From the NCBI GenBank assembly GCA_945869935.1, contig CAMBSA010000083.1:1-7354 (forward strand): 7,354 nt of DNA, read 5' to 3'. The position numbers were made by a program, and so were the translations under genes. Shown here piece after piece: positions 1-7,114 of this stretch; the stretch's first letter is position 1, and each line of letters opens with the position of its first letter. This stretch comes from Bordetella parapertussis (GTDB lineage Bacteria > Pseudomonadota > Gammaproteobacteria > Burkholderiales > SG8-39). The notes under the pieces were generated by a model, which was not told the origin of the DNA, ran no database searches, and worked only from the letters and a program-made list of their open reading frames with translations.

Positions 1-1
1 C

Positions 2-571
2 ATCCGTTCACTTATGCGTCAGGATCCTGACGTGATTCTCGTTGGTGAGATTCGTGACGAAGACACCGCGACAATGGCATTTCGTGCGGCAATGACCGGT
101 CACCAAGTCTACTCGACGCTCCATACCAACTCTGCCATCGGTGCGATACCGCGACTTCTGGACATTGGAATCGTACCGGATGTTCTGGCGGGAAATATCA
201 TTGGAATCATCGCCCAGCGACTGGTTCGGAAGCTGTGCAAGCACTGCCGCCAGCCGTATGAGGCGAGTGCTGCAGATTGCAAACTTCTCGGCTCAAAATC
301 AGAACGGCCACCAACGCTTTATCGGGCGGTGGGATGCGATCAGTGCGACTATCAGGGATACCGTGGTCGCCTCGCCATCATGGAAATTCTGAAGATGGAA
401 GGCGAAATTGATGAAATGGTTGCCCATCGCGCCACAGCCAGGGAAATCCTGAAAGGTGCCGTCTCCAGAGGATTCAAGACGCTCGCCGATGACGGCATCC
501 GGAGAGTTATTGATGGGTCCACCGCAATCGACGAATTGATGCGCGTCGTCGACCTGACTGAACGAATGTAA
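2..571 (+). CDS. gspE: GspE/PilB-family assembly ATPase, C-terminal part (5' end outside window)
   Basis: Cytoplasmic hexameric ATPase that powers filament assembly in type IV pilus and type II secretion machines. Only the last 189 codons are present; the frame is open to the left edge, so the N-terminal domain and Walker A are missing. The first residues, IRSLMRQDPDVILVGEIRDE, are the family's Walker B region. The His box follows (TGHQVYSTLHTN, about bases 101-136). Then comes the zinc-binding tetracysteine of PilB/GspE/MshE proteins: CKHC at 236-247 and CDQC at 335-346. It continues into YRGRLAIMEIL, typical of the C-terminal domain. All expected motifs are intact. The platform gene starts 33 bases after the stop, the usual E-F order. 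Family membership is certain. Whether the orthologue is GspE, PilB or MshE cannot be told from this fragment; the tetracysteine argues against the retraction ATPase PilT. Confidence 0.96.
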   Translation: MRSLMRQDPDVILVGEIRDEDTATMAFRAAMTGHQVYSTLHTNSAIGAIPRLLDIGIVPDVLAGNIIGIIAQRLVRKLCKHCRQPYEASAADCKLLGSKSERPPTLYRAVGCDQCDYQGYRGRLAIMEILKMEGEIDEMVAHRATAREILKGAVSRGFKTLADDGIRRVIDGSTAIDELMRVVDLTERM

Positions 572-604
572 CGAACATCGGCTAAGGCCGGGTTCAATGA
601 CGCG

Positions 605-1810
605 ATGGCGCTATTCAGTTACAAGGCGATAGACCCCAGGGGCAAGTCGATCATGGGGCAGATAGAAGCCCTGAACTTGATCGACTTGGAGATGCGCCTT
701 CAACGTATGGGCCTCGATCTTGTGTCAGGCGGCCCGACGCGTCGTGGTGGAACCCTGCTTCGCAAGGGAAAAATTAAACGCGAAGAATTGATCAATTTCT
801 GCTTCCACATGGAACAACTCTCGGCAGCGGGCGTTCCCTTAGTCGAGTCGTTGACGGACCTGCGTGACAGTGTCGAAAACCCGCGCTTCAAGGAAGTCAT
901 CTCCGGAGTTGTTGAGGCGATTCAAGGTGGTATGGGTCTGTCTCAGGCGATGGGCGATTATCCCGACGTGTTCGGACCTGTGTTCTGTAGCCTGATTCGC
1001 GCTGGAGAGCAGACCGGCCGCTTGGCAGAGGTAATGAAAGCGCTAACTGATACCCTGAAGTGGGAAGACGAACTAGCCGCACATATGAAAAAGCTAGTTC
1101 TCTACCCAGCATTCGTGGGTTCAATCGTACTACTCGTAACGTTCTTTCTGATGATTTACCTTGTGCCCCAGATGGTCGGGTTCATCAAGAACATGGGGCA
1201 AAAATTGCCTCTTCAAACAGTAATCCTGATCGAAGTGTCCCGATTCTTCGTGAACTACTGGTGGACGTTGATCATCTCGCCCGCAATGATCTTCTTCGCC
1301 GTGCGCTTTGCAGCCCAAAATAATCCGAACGTCCGTTATCAACTCGACCGCCTGAAGCTCGCTCTTCCGGTAATCGGCGGGATTACCCGGAAAATCATAC
1401 TTTCGCGCTTCGCGAGCACGATGGCCCTCATGTACTCATCGGGCATAACAATACTGGATGCGATCCGAAACTCGGAAGATATCGCGGGAAACCGGGTCGT
1501 GCAGGAAGCGCTGAAACTCGCAGGACAGGAGATCGCCGACGGCAAATCCGTGACAAATGCCTTCCAGGACGGCGGACTCTTCCCGCCGTTGGTCATCAGG
1601 ATGCTCAGAATAGGCGAGTCGACCGGGGCACTCGATACCGCATTGCTCAACGTTTCGTATTTTTACAATCGCGAAGTGCGGGAAGAGATCGGAAAGATTC
1701 AGGTGATGATTGAACCCGCCTTGACCGTTGTACTCGGAGCATTGCTCGGATGGGTGATGCTTTCAGTTTTGGGCCCGATCTACGACACCATCAGCAAGAT
1801 CAAGGTCTAA
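605..1810 (+). CDS. gspF: GspF/PilC-family inner-membrane platform protein
   Basis: Polytopic inner-membrane protein that couples the assembly ATPase to pilin polymerisation. Its 401 residues are full length for the family. Two repeated T2SSF domains are visible, each with the signature around G-E-x-T-G: AGEQTG at residues 133-138 and IGESTG at 336-341. Three membrane segments are expected and seen, at about 170-187 (GSIVLLVTFFLMIYLV), 219-237 (WWTLIISPAMIFFAV) and 372-392 (ALTVVLGALLGWVMLSVLG). The N-terminus MALFSYKAIDPRGK is the usual 'F-x-Y-x-A-x-D-x-x-G' opening, which supports the ATG at 605. The ribosome binding site is weak (AAGG well upstream). The gene follows the ATPase by 33 bases and precedes the PilM/N-like gene by 4 bases, so it is within one operon. 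The paralogue (GspF, PilC or MshG) is undetermined. Confidence 0.96.
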   Translation: MALFSYKAIDPRGKSIMGQIEALNLIDLEMRLQRMGLDLVSGGPTRRGGTLLRKGKIKREELINFCFHMEQLSAAGVPLVESLTDLRDSVENPRFKEVISGVVEAIQGGMGLSQAMGDYPDVFGPVFCSLIRAGEQTGRLAEVMKALTDTLKWEDELAAHMKKLVLYPAFVGSIVLLVTFFLMIYLVPQMVGFIKNMGQKLPLQTVILIEVSRFFVNYWWTLIISPAMIFFAVRFAAQNNPNVRYQLDRLKLALPVIGGITRKIILSRFASTMALMYSSGITILDAIRNSEDIAGNRVVQEALKLAGQEIADGKSVTNAFQDGGLFPPLVIRMLRIGESTGALDTALLNVSYFYNREVREEIGKIQVMIEPALTVVLGALLGWVMLSVLGPIYDTISKIKV

Positions 1811-1814
1811 AGCG

Positions 1815-3392
1815 ATGCCCCAAAGACGCCTGCTTTACGTAACCGCCAGAAAAGTTACTGCATATCAATGGACAAGTGGCAGGCTGGAAGCGGAGGCTGT
1901 GTTCTCCAACGACGAGGAGGGCGTTGCGGAGTTTGCGAAAGTCCTTGCCGATGCACCGCTTGCCCTTTATTACCTTCTCGCCGATGTGGTCGAAGAAGAT
2001 TTCCACACAGAAACAATACCGTTCGTTCGAGGTGGCGATAGGCGCATGCTTCTCGGAAGAAAACTTGCTCAACGGTACCGCGATATCTCGCTCGCCCTTA
2101 CAATGTCTCTCGGGTTTGAAACGGGTGGTCGCCGTGAAGAACGCATATTATTCAGTTCGTTCACAAATACCCAGCAATTCCAGCCGTGGCTTGCAACCCT
2201 TCGTGCGCAGGAAGCACGACTCGTAGGAATGTACTCCGTACCACTGGTAGCCCCAGTGGTCGGAAAAAGGATTGGATTCGGATCCGCCAAACGATATCTT
2301 CTGGTGAGCCTCCTACAGGCCGGCCTGCGCCAAAGCTACGTCGACGACGGAAAAATTCGTTTCTCCCGGCTAGGGCGGGTGGAAACAACCGACGCGAATG
2401 CCATTGCCCAATCCTGCGCTGTCGAATCGGCACGGATACAGCAATTTCTGACCAACACTCGCGTGCTCTCACGCGATTCCGGGCAGCTGGAGGTAGTGGT
2501 CCTCGCCCCGACTGCAGATATTGAAATCTACAAGCGCATCTGTGTCAGCACAGGGGCACTAAATTTCCATGTTCTCGACCTCGACACGACCTGCTCAAGT
2601 GCGGGACTAAAAACCGCGCCGGAAGGCATGCTTGCCGAGCGTGTGTACCTCCACGCGCTCGCGCTTTCTCAACCGAGCGAGCAATTTGCGGACAACAGCT
2701 ACCGTCGCTTCTATCACCTCTGGCGCGCGAAAGTCTCGCTTTTTGCAGCGGGCGCTGCGATTTTTGCGTTTTGCGGATTACTCGCAAGTCTCAAGTTGCT
2801 GGACCTTGCCGGTGTCAATCAGTCCGCTGCCGCCGATCTTTTACTGCAGCGTCGCTCAGACGAACAGTACGCGCGCGTCCAGGCACAGTTCCCGAAAACG
2901 CCGACGTCCGCCGAAAATCTTAAAGCGCTCATAAAAAATTTCGACCTGCTGGAGCGCCAGACAATGACGCCCGACAAGGTGTTCGGCGAAATCAGTCGCG
3001 CACTCGCGCAGGTACCGCAGATCGAGATTGACTCAATCGACTGGCAGATTGGTCAACCGCCTGCGGCGAAACAATCCGGTTCCGAGAAGGCATCGCCAAC
3101 GCAACCTGCAGCGCCGGTAAGCTCTGGCCCATCGGGCGCTGATGGAAGACTTCAGGTAATCGAGGTTGCCGGACGTGTCAATGTCCCGCAGGCCTCTGAT
3201 TACAGGGGAATCACCCTGATTGTGAACCAGTTTGTCGACGGATTACGGACTCGCCCGGGCTTAACGGTCGTAAGCACGCGCCTCCCGTTCGATATCAACG
3301 CGGAGCAGAGCCTGTCAGGGGACATCGGAGTACAACGCACGTCAGAAATTCCGCGGTTTACTATCGTATTTACGAAGGCCCTCGGGACATGA
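1815..3392 (+). CDS. PilM-PilN-like (GspL/MshI-like) bitopic assembly protein
   Basis: Likely inner-membrane alignment subunit joining the cytoplasmic ATPase/platform to the periplasmic PilO/PilP-like partners. The 525 residues have three parts. Residues 1-300 are a soluble domain in the position of PilM or the GspL actin-like domain. One membrane helix lies at about 307-326 (VSLFAAGAAIFAFCGLLASL), preceded by basic residues. The periplasmic part contains a PilN-like stretch ending in IEIDSIDWQIG (about 403-413), a Pro/Ala/Ser linker (414-444) and a C-terminal domain with strands such as LQVIEVAGRV and RFTIVFTKAL. The PilM opening with its Asp-x-Gly nucleotide-binding motif is absent; the N-terminus reads RRLLYVTARKVTAYQW, so ATP binding is doubtful. 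AAGG at 1802-1805 is a plausible ribosome binding site. The stop overlaps the next start (ATGA). Function is inferred from topology and context; sequence similarity I can see is weak. Confidence 0.72.
   Translation: MPQRRLLYVTARKVTAYQWTSGRLEAEAVFSNDEEGVAEFAKVLADAPLALYYLLADVVEEDFHTETIPFVRGGDRRMLLGRKLAQRYRDISLALTMSLGFETGGRREERILFSSFTNTQQFQPWLATLRAQEARLVGMYSVPLVAPVVGKRIGFGSAKRYLLVSLLQAGLRQSYVDDGKIRFSRLGRVETTDANAIAQSCAVESARIQQFLTNTRVLSRDSGQLEVVVLAPTADIEIYKRICVSTGALNFHVLDLDTTCSSAGLKTAPEGMLAERVYLHALALSQPSEQFADNSYRRFYHLWRAKVSLFAAGAAIFAFCGLLASLKLLDLAGVNQSAAADLLLQRRSDEQYARVQAQFPKTPTSAENLKALIKNFDLLERQTMTPDKVFGEISRALAQVPQIEIDSIDWQIGQPPAAKQSGSEKASPTQPAAPVSSGPSGADGRLQVIEVAGRVNVPQASDYRGITLIVNQFVDGLRTRPGLTVVSTRLPFDINAEQSLSGDIGVQRTSEIPRFTIVFTKALGT
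2240..2260. repeat. Perfect 8-bp inverted repeat inside the PilM/N-like gene
   Basis: ACCACTGG (2240-2247), five-base loop, CCAGTGGT (2253-2260). It lies within codons for the VPLVAPVV stretch. The arms pair perfectly, but no T-run follows and no function is evident; it may be chance from repeated Val/Pro codons. Confidence 0.4.
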
Positions 3393-3997
3393 ATATCGCA
3401 AGAGATGACCTGAAGCAACTTCGCGTTCCCATTGTTTTCGCAGTATTGCTGATACTGCTCGGAATTGCCTGTCTTGGCTTCTCCGAGCATCTTCTGGCAC
3501 AGGCACGTCGTGCAAAGGACGTCGCGAAGGAAAGTCGCGCGGAAGCGCAAAAGCGTGTCGAACGCGCAGCGGAAGAAGAGCGGGAAATCCGCGCCGATCT
3601 TGCGAAGTACCAGAAGATGATGGCGCGAGGAATGGTAACCGGCGAGAACCGCCTTGACATGATCGACGCGATCGCGAAAATCAAGAACGATCGTCGAATG
3701 TTCGAGATTCGATACAGTATCGACGCTCAGAAACGGCTGGACTATCCAGGAATAACACAAGCCGGGAATCTTGATTTCGCAAACAGCCGTATGAAACTGG
3801 AGATGCTTCTGCTTCATGAAGGTGACCTAATGAACTTTCTTTCAGACCTGACCTCAATGCGGAGCTCATACGTTTCCGTGCAGCGTTGCCAGACCACCCG
3901 TGTCGACCGCAACGTGCAGACCACTTCCGTACAGCCCCGTTTGCGCTCGGAGTGCCAAGTCGACCTTATCGTACTTCGCGAAAATCGCCCGGCTTGA
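3389..3997 (+). CDS. PilO/GspM-like membrane protein with coiled coil
   Basis: Probable PilO/GspM/MshJ-type alignment-complex protein of 202 residues, the family's normal size. A short cytoplasmic N-terminus is followed by one membrane helix at about 13-31 (VPIVFAVLLILLGIACLGF). A charged, heptad-like Ala/Glu/Arg/Lys region at about 38-78 looks like a coiled coil, and a small periplasmic domain follows. Two cysteines, C167 and C189, sit in the C-terminal domain and could form a disulfide in the oxidising periplasm. The ATG at 3389 overlaps the previous TGA, with GAAGG at 3374-3378 as a possible ribosome binding site. The assignment rests on topology, size and position between the PilN-like and PilP-like genes, since PilO proteins diverge strongly in sequence. 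Confidence 0.72.
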   Translation: MNIARDDLKQLRVPIVFAVLLILLGIACLGFSEHLLAQARRAKDVAKESRAEAQKRVERAAEEEREIRADLAKYQKMMARGMVTGENRLDMIDAIAKIKNDRRMFEIRYSIDAQKRLDYPGITQAGNLDFANSRMKLEMLLLHEGDLMNFLSDLTSMRSSYVSVQRCQTTRVDRNVQTTSVQPRLRSECQVDLIVLRENRPA

Positions 3998-4479
3998 TCA
4001 AGATCAATCCGTTGCTTGGTCTCACCGCTGCCGGAACGGCGATATTACTGTGCACGCTAGGCACGTCGTCGGTGCTTGCGCAACAGCCTCCTGCCCGACC
4101 TGCCGTCCTTCCTGACACCGGCGAATTCGGGCGCCTCTTCTTCACGCCACAGCAGCGCCAGGAACTCGATAGACGGCGGCAGCTCAATATCCAGGAGGTC
4201 ACTGTAACGAATGTAGACCTCGTCACCGTTAACGGTCAGATCGCCCGTTCGAGCGGAAAAAGCACCACCTGGATCAACGGCGTTGCACAGGATGATACTT
4301 ATCGCGGACGTGACCCGTCATCCGTGACGCTTGGTGAAAATACCGACTCCACCATCACCATCCGTGTTGGGCAGACCATCGACAAAACGAGAGGTGCCGT
4401 CACCGACGGATTGATTGGCGGTGAAATCAGGAAACGTTCAGCGTCTCCCGATAAAAAGGCCGGTAAGGACAAGCAATGA
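3994..4479 (+). CDS. Small exported PilP/GspC/MshK-like periplasmic protein
   Basis: Predicted 161-residue exported protein in the position of PilP/MshK, which bridges the inner-membrane complex to the secretin. I place the start at TTG 3994, which overlaps the previous TGA as TTGA. From there the protein begins (M)IKINPLLGLTAAGTAILL and ends a clean Sec signal peptide at VLA|QQ (residue 29). The frame is open further upstream to TTG 3886, but that extension lies inside the preceding gene and buries the signal peptide behind 36 unlikely residues. The mature part has LFFTPQQRQELDRRR (48-62), then VNGQIARSSGKSTTWINGV (79-97), a short beta-rich module reminiscent of the PilP/GspC homology region, and a Lys-rich tail. 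No lipobox is seen: C20 is preceded by leucines, unlike lipoprotein PilP. The role is inferred. Confidence 0.7.
   Translation: MIKINPLLGLTAAGTAILLCTLGTSSVLAQQPPARPAVLPDTGEFGRLFFTPQQRQELDRRRQLNIQEVTVTNVDLVTVNGQIARSSGKSTTWINGVAQDDTYRGRDPSSVTLGENTDSTITIRVGQTIDKTRGAVTDGLIGGEIRKRSASPDKKAGKDKQ
4465..4469 (+). promoter_or_regulatory. Ribosome binding site for the large pilin-like gene
   Basis: AAGGA lies 6 bases before the ATG at 4476. It is the clearest Shine-Dalgarno match in the window and favours 4476 (or the adjacent ATG 4479) over the downstream in-frame ATG at 4503. Confidence 0.6.
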
Positions 4480-6212
4480 TGGCAGGTAGAAACCGTCTGC
4501 CGATGCGGAACCAGCATGGCCTCGCCATGCTGGCGTTGGTAACCCTGCTCGCACTCGTCAGTTCATATTTCATCGCAAGCGCGCTTACCCGCACTACCAC
4601 CGACGTCCAGAACGTCCGTGAAAGTTCAAATCTGCAGACGCTGAATACCGCGAAATCAGCGCTGATTTCGTGGGTTGCTCAGGACACCTTCACCAAGGCC
4701 TATAACAGCAGTTCCGGCAGCTTTCAACCCGGCTCACTTCCATGTCCGGACACCAACGATGACGGCTATGCGGAAGGCACCTGTTCCTCGGCTGCCAGCC
4801 GAATCGGTCGTTTCCCTTGGCGCACCGTCAACGCACCGGACCTGCGCGACAGTAGCGGGGAGCGACTCTGGTATGCGCTTTCGGACAGCTTTCGTGCGGC
4901 ATCCGGCACAACCGTCATAAACCCCGATACGAGCGGTGCTCTGTCTGTATCCGGCGCTTTTTCTGCAAGCACCCTGCCTGCACTTATTTTCGCCCCGGGC
5001 CCGGCGTTTTCCACGCAGACGCGTACTGCGACAGGATGGAACACCGCAAGCAATTATCTTGAAGGCTGGTCAACGGGTGCCAGCAATTACTCCTACCTGG
5101 CCGCCTCGTCAAAAAGCCGCCTGACGATCAGCGGAAACTCCACGCTGGTGACGCCGAACGAAGAAGACTGCAGTGACCCGGTCAGGGAGCCCTATTGCCT
5201 TCGCTTCAACGACACCCTCGTGCTGGTCAATAACGAGGACATATTCAAGGTCGCCGAAAGCACGGTTCCAACGATGTTGCAGCAACTGGTAACTACGGGC
5301 GCCCTGAATTTGACCGGCTATTTCGAGTACTACCGCAGCACTTGGGGACGCTATCCGTTCCCCGCGCAGTTCACGAACCCGAGCACCAGCAACTTCCGGG
5401 GCACTGTCGGCCAGGCCAGCGGGCTTCTGCCTGTCACAACCGACTCGACCTTCGTCACATGGCGAACATCCACCACCCCAAGCTGGACCGACACCGACCT
5501 CACCACAGGCGACATTTCGACTCAGAACTGCACTGCGTCGACCTCGACGCAAATCTCGTGCGATCTCACCTGGTCCAGCCGCCCGACGATCCAGATAGCT
5601 CTGAACCTGAATGGCGCGGGGCAAGCGTTCATCGATGCGCTTTCGATATCGAACATTTCCCTCACTTACATCTCGAATGGCTTCACATTGACCCCGACGA
5701 TGTCGGTCGGCTACCCGACGCACACGCTGTCTCCCTATCAATCCAGCAATTCCTGGGGAAGGATAACCGTGCGCATGCGGCTTCCCACGAGGACTACCGC
5801 GTACGGTACCGTTCAGCTGCGGATATCCGTACCGTCGTTTCTCGCCATTACCAGTCCGTCCGATTCCACCACCGGATGGATGCTCAGCAATCAATGGCAT
5901 CGCTATCTGCAGTATTCGGTCGCACCCGGGTATTTGCCCAACAGTGCGTCGGGATCATGCACTGCGGGGACGAACTGTCTGACCGTCAACGGCCTTCCAA
6001 GTTCGTTCACCTCATCCAACGACAAGCGAGTAATTCTGGCATTCGGAGGCCGTGCGCTCGCGGCGGACACCGGTTTTACCGCGCAGAGCCACCATACATC
6101 GTCGCTTGCCGATTATTTTGAAGGTGCGAATGCCATTGTCGATACGCTATTCACACACCAGCAAGCCGCGTCCCGTTCGTTCAATGACAAAATCGTCGTA
6201 GTCGCTCCCTGA
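4476..6212 (+). CDS. Large cysteine-paired pilin-like protein with prepilin-type N-terminus lacking Glu5
   Basis: Probable substrate or tip component of the filament machine; 578 residues, far larger than ordinary pilins. A short basic leader ends at G15 (MRNQHG), followed by a hydrophobic helix at 16-37 (LAMLALVTLLALVSSYFIAS), so it looks like a prepilin-peptidase site. Position 5 after the cleavage is Ala, not the usual Glu. After the helix comes SLPCPDTNDDGYAEGTC, then GRFPWRTVNAPDLRDSSGERLWYAL. The middle has a second motif, YYRSTWGRYPFPAQF. Eight cysteines occur only as four close pairs: C90/C103, C232/C241, C352/C362 and C495/C501, suggesting four local disulfides. The protein is very rich in Ser, Thr and Asn, as is usual for exposed filament or adhesin domains. 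ATG 4476 overlaps the previous TGA; ATG 4503 would give a shorter leader. It could be a GspK/PilX-like minor pilin with an added beta domain, or a pilus-anchored adhesin. Exact function unknown. Confidence 0.78.
   Translation: MMAGRNRLPMRNQHGLAMLALVTLLALVSSYFIASALTRTTTDVQNVRESSNLQTLNTAKSALISWVAQDTFTKAYNSSSGSFQPGSLPCPDTNDDGYAEGTCSSAASRIGRFPWRTVNAPDLRDSSGERLWYALSDSFRAASGTTVINPDTSGALSVSGAFSASTLPALIFAPGPAFSTQTRTATGWNTASNYLEGWSTGASNYSYLAASSKSRLTISGNSTLVTPNEEDCSDPVREPYCLRFNDTLVLVNNEDIFKVAESTVPTMLQQLVTTGALNLTGYFEYYRSTWGRYPFPAQFTNPSTSNFRGTVGQASGLLPVTTDSTFVTWRTSTTPSWTDTDLTTGDISTQNCTASTSTQISCDLTWSSRPTIQIALNLNGAGQAFIDALSISNISLTYISNGFTLTPTMSVGYPTHTLSPYQSSNSWGRITVRMRLPTRTTAYGTVQLRISVPSFLAITSPSDSTTGWMLSNQWHRYLQYSVAPGYLPNSASGSCTAGTNCLTVNGLPSSFTSSNDKRVILAFGGRALAADTGFTAQSHHTSSLADYFEGANAIVDTLFTHQQAASRSFNDKIVVVAP
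4511..4533. repeat. Perfect 10-bp inverted repeat (hairpin) at the 5' end of the large pilin-like gene
   Basis: CCAGCATGGC (4511-4520), loop CTC, then GCCATGCTGG (4524-4533). The arms are perfectly complementary and GC-rich. It lies inside the coding sequence, over the prepilin cleavage region, 5 bases after the alternative ATG at 4503. No T-run follows, so it is not an intrinsic terminator. In mRNA it would form a stable stem that could slow initiation or early elongation, or block use of ATG 4503. Confidence 0.6.
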
Positions 6213-7114
6213 TGCTTGACTCAGGCTCCTCGATGCGCACGCAGCGTGGTTTTACCCTTGCGGAGCTCGCGATTGCATTGGTCATCGTCGCGTTGCTGCT
6301 CGCCAGTGCCCTGATACCTCTGTCGGCCCAGATCGAACTCAAGAGCGTGGCCGACACCAAGAAAACGATGGATCAGATACAGGAATCGCTCCTCGGGTTC
6401 GCCATCGCCAATGGCCGACTGCCGTGCCCGGCGGACGGATCGATCGCCGATGGCGCATCGACTGCGGGGCAGGAGATCGCCAGTTGCATCAATACCACGG
6501 CGACCAACCAGTCCTACGGTGTCCTGCCCTGGGCGACCTTGGGCGTTCCGGCAACCGACGCCTGGGGCAGGCGATTCAGTTATCGCGTGGCCCCGGTCTT
6601 TGCCGATGCCGTCGGCACGACATTCACCACGACCGCAATCTCCGACACGCCCTCTGGACTCGCCTCCGCGGCGCAAGGAACAACGTGCACGCCGAGCCCA
6701 ACCCCGACACAGAGTTCCTTGGCACTCTGTTCTGTCGGTAATCTGTCCGTCTATACCCGATCTGATTCGGCGCGGACCTCGAGTTCGGTAGCAACCTACA
6801 CCGCCGCATTGGTCATCTCGCACGGCAAGAACGGATACGGCGCCCGTACCTCAAACGGTACGATCTTCTCAGCACCCGCGTCCGGCACTGATGAATACTA
6901 CAACTCGACCGGCGGGCACCCGACCGCGTTTGGATCGACGGCTCAAGCATCGTTCGGATTCATGTCACGCAATCCGAGCCCTGCTCCACCGGCAACCGTT
7001 ACTTGCAGTGAAACGAGCTCCTCTTCCTATCCTTGCGAATTCGACGATATCGTCGCATGGATTCACCCTGCCTTGCTGGTATCACGAATGCTTACCGCGG
7101 GAAAGCTTCCGTGA
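6212..7114 (+). CDS. Type IV pilin-like pseudopilin with canonical N-methylation motif
   Basis: Predicted 300-residue prepilin. The sequence RTQRG|FTLAELAIALVIVALLLASALIPL is a textbook class III signal: cleavage by prepilin peptidase after Gly13, methylatable Phe+1, Glu at +5, then the assembly helix. A module closely resembling one in the preceding gene follows: GRLPCPADGSIADG (about 68-81), then YGVLPWATLGVPATDAWGRRFSYRV. Six cysteines occur as three pairs (C72/C92, C159/C173, C265/C275), probably disulfides. The C-terminal half is rich in Ser, Thr and Gly. ATG 6212 overlaps the previous TGA (TGATG) but has no clear ribosome binding site; in-frame ATG 6233 would give a more typical 6-residue leader (MRTQRG). 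Glu5 and size fit a major or minor pseudopilin; which one cannot be told. Membership of the pilin superfamily is secure. Confidence 0.88.
   Translation: MLDSGSSMRTQRGFTLAELAIALVIVALLLASALIPLSAQIELKSVADTKKTMDQIQESLLGFAIANGRLPCPADGSIADGASTAGQEIASCINTTATNQSYGVLPWATLGVPATDAWGRRFSYRVAPVFADAVGTTFTTTAISDTPSGLASAAQGTTCTPSPTPTQSSLALCSVGNLSVYTRSDSARTSSSVATYTAALVISHGKNGYGARTSNGTIFSAPASGTDEYYNSTGGHPTAFGSTAQASFGFMSRNPSPAPPATVTCSETSSSSYPCEFDDIVAWIHPALLVSRMLTAGKLP

Noticed and set aside
3709..3723. TCGATACAGTATCGA palindrome as a regulator site
   Set aside because: It is internal to the PilO-like gene with no promoter nearby; short palindromes like this are expected by chance in 7 kb.
3200..3817. Antisense reading frame of 205 codons opposite the PilN-like C-terminus and PilO-like gene
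   Set aside because: It spans two well-supported + strand genes, has no recognisable domain, and reads as an out-of-frame shadow.
3886..3993. N-terminal extension of the PilP-like protein from TTG 3886
   Set aside because: It overlaps the PilO-like gene by over 100 bases, has Arg/Pro-rich shadow composition, and would hide a good signal peptide.
4045..4053. Lipobox at Cys20 of the PilP-like protein
   Set aside because: Leucines precede the cysteine instead of Gly/Ala/Ser at -1; a signal peptidase I site at VLA|QQ fits better.
5109..5900. Antisense reading frame of 263 codons opposite the large pilin-like gene
   Set aside because: Arg/Gly-rich low-complexity translation typical of the reverse strand of a GC-rich gene; no domain or start signal.
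5342..6121. Alternative + strand frame of 259 codons inside the large pilin-like gene
   Set aside because: His/Arg/Pro-rich shadow translation; the main frame has the prepilin signal, paired cysteines and a ribosome binding site.
6221..6823. Antisense reading frame of 200 codons opposite the pseudopilin
   Set aside because: Arg/Gly-rich shadow of a gene with an unmistakable pilin N-terminus.
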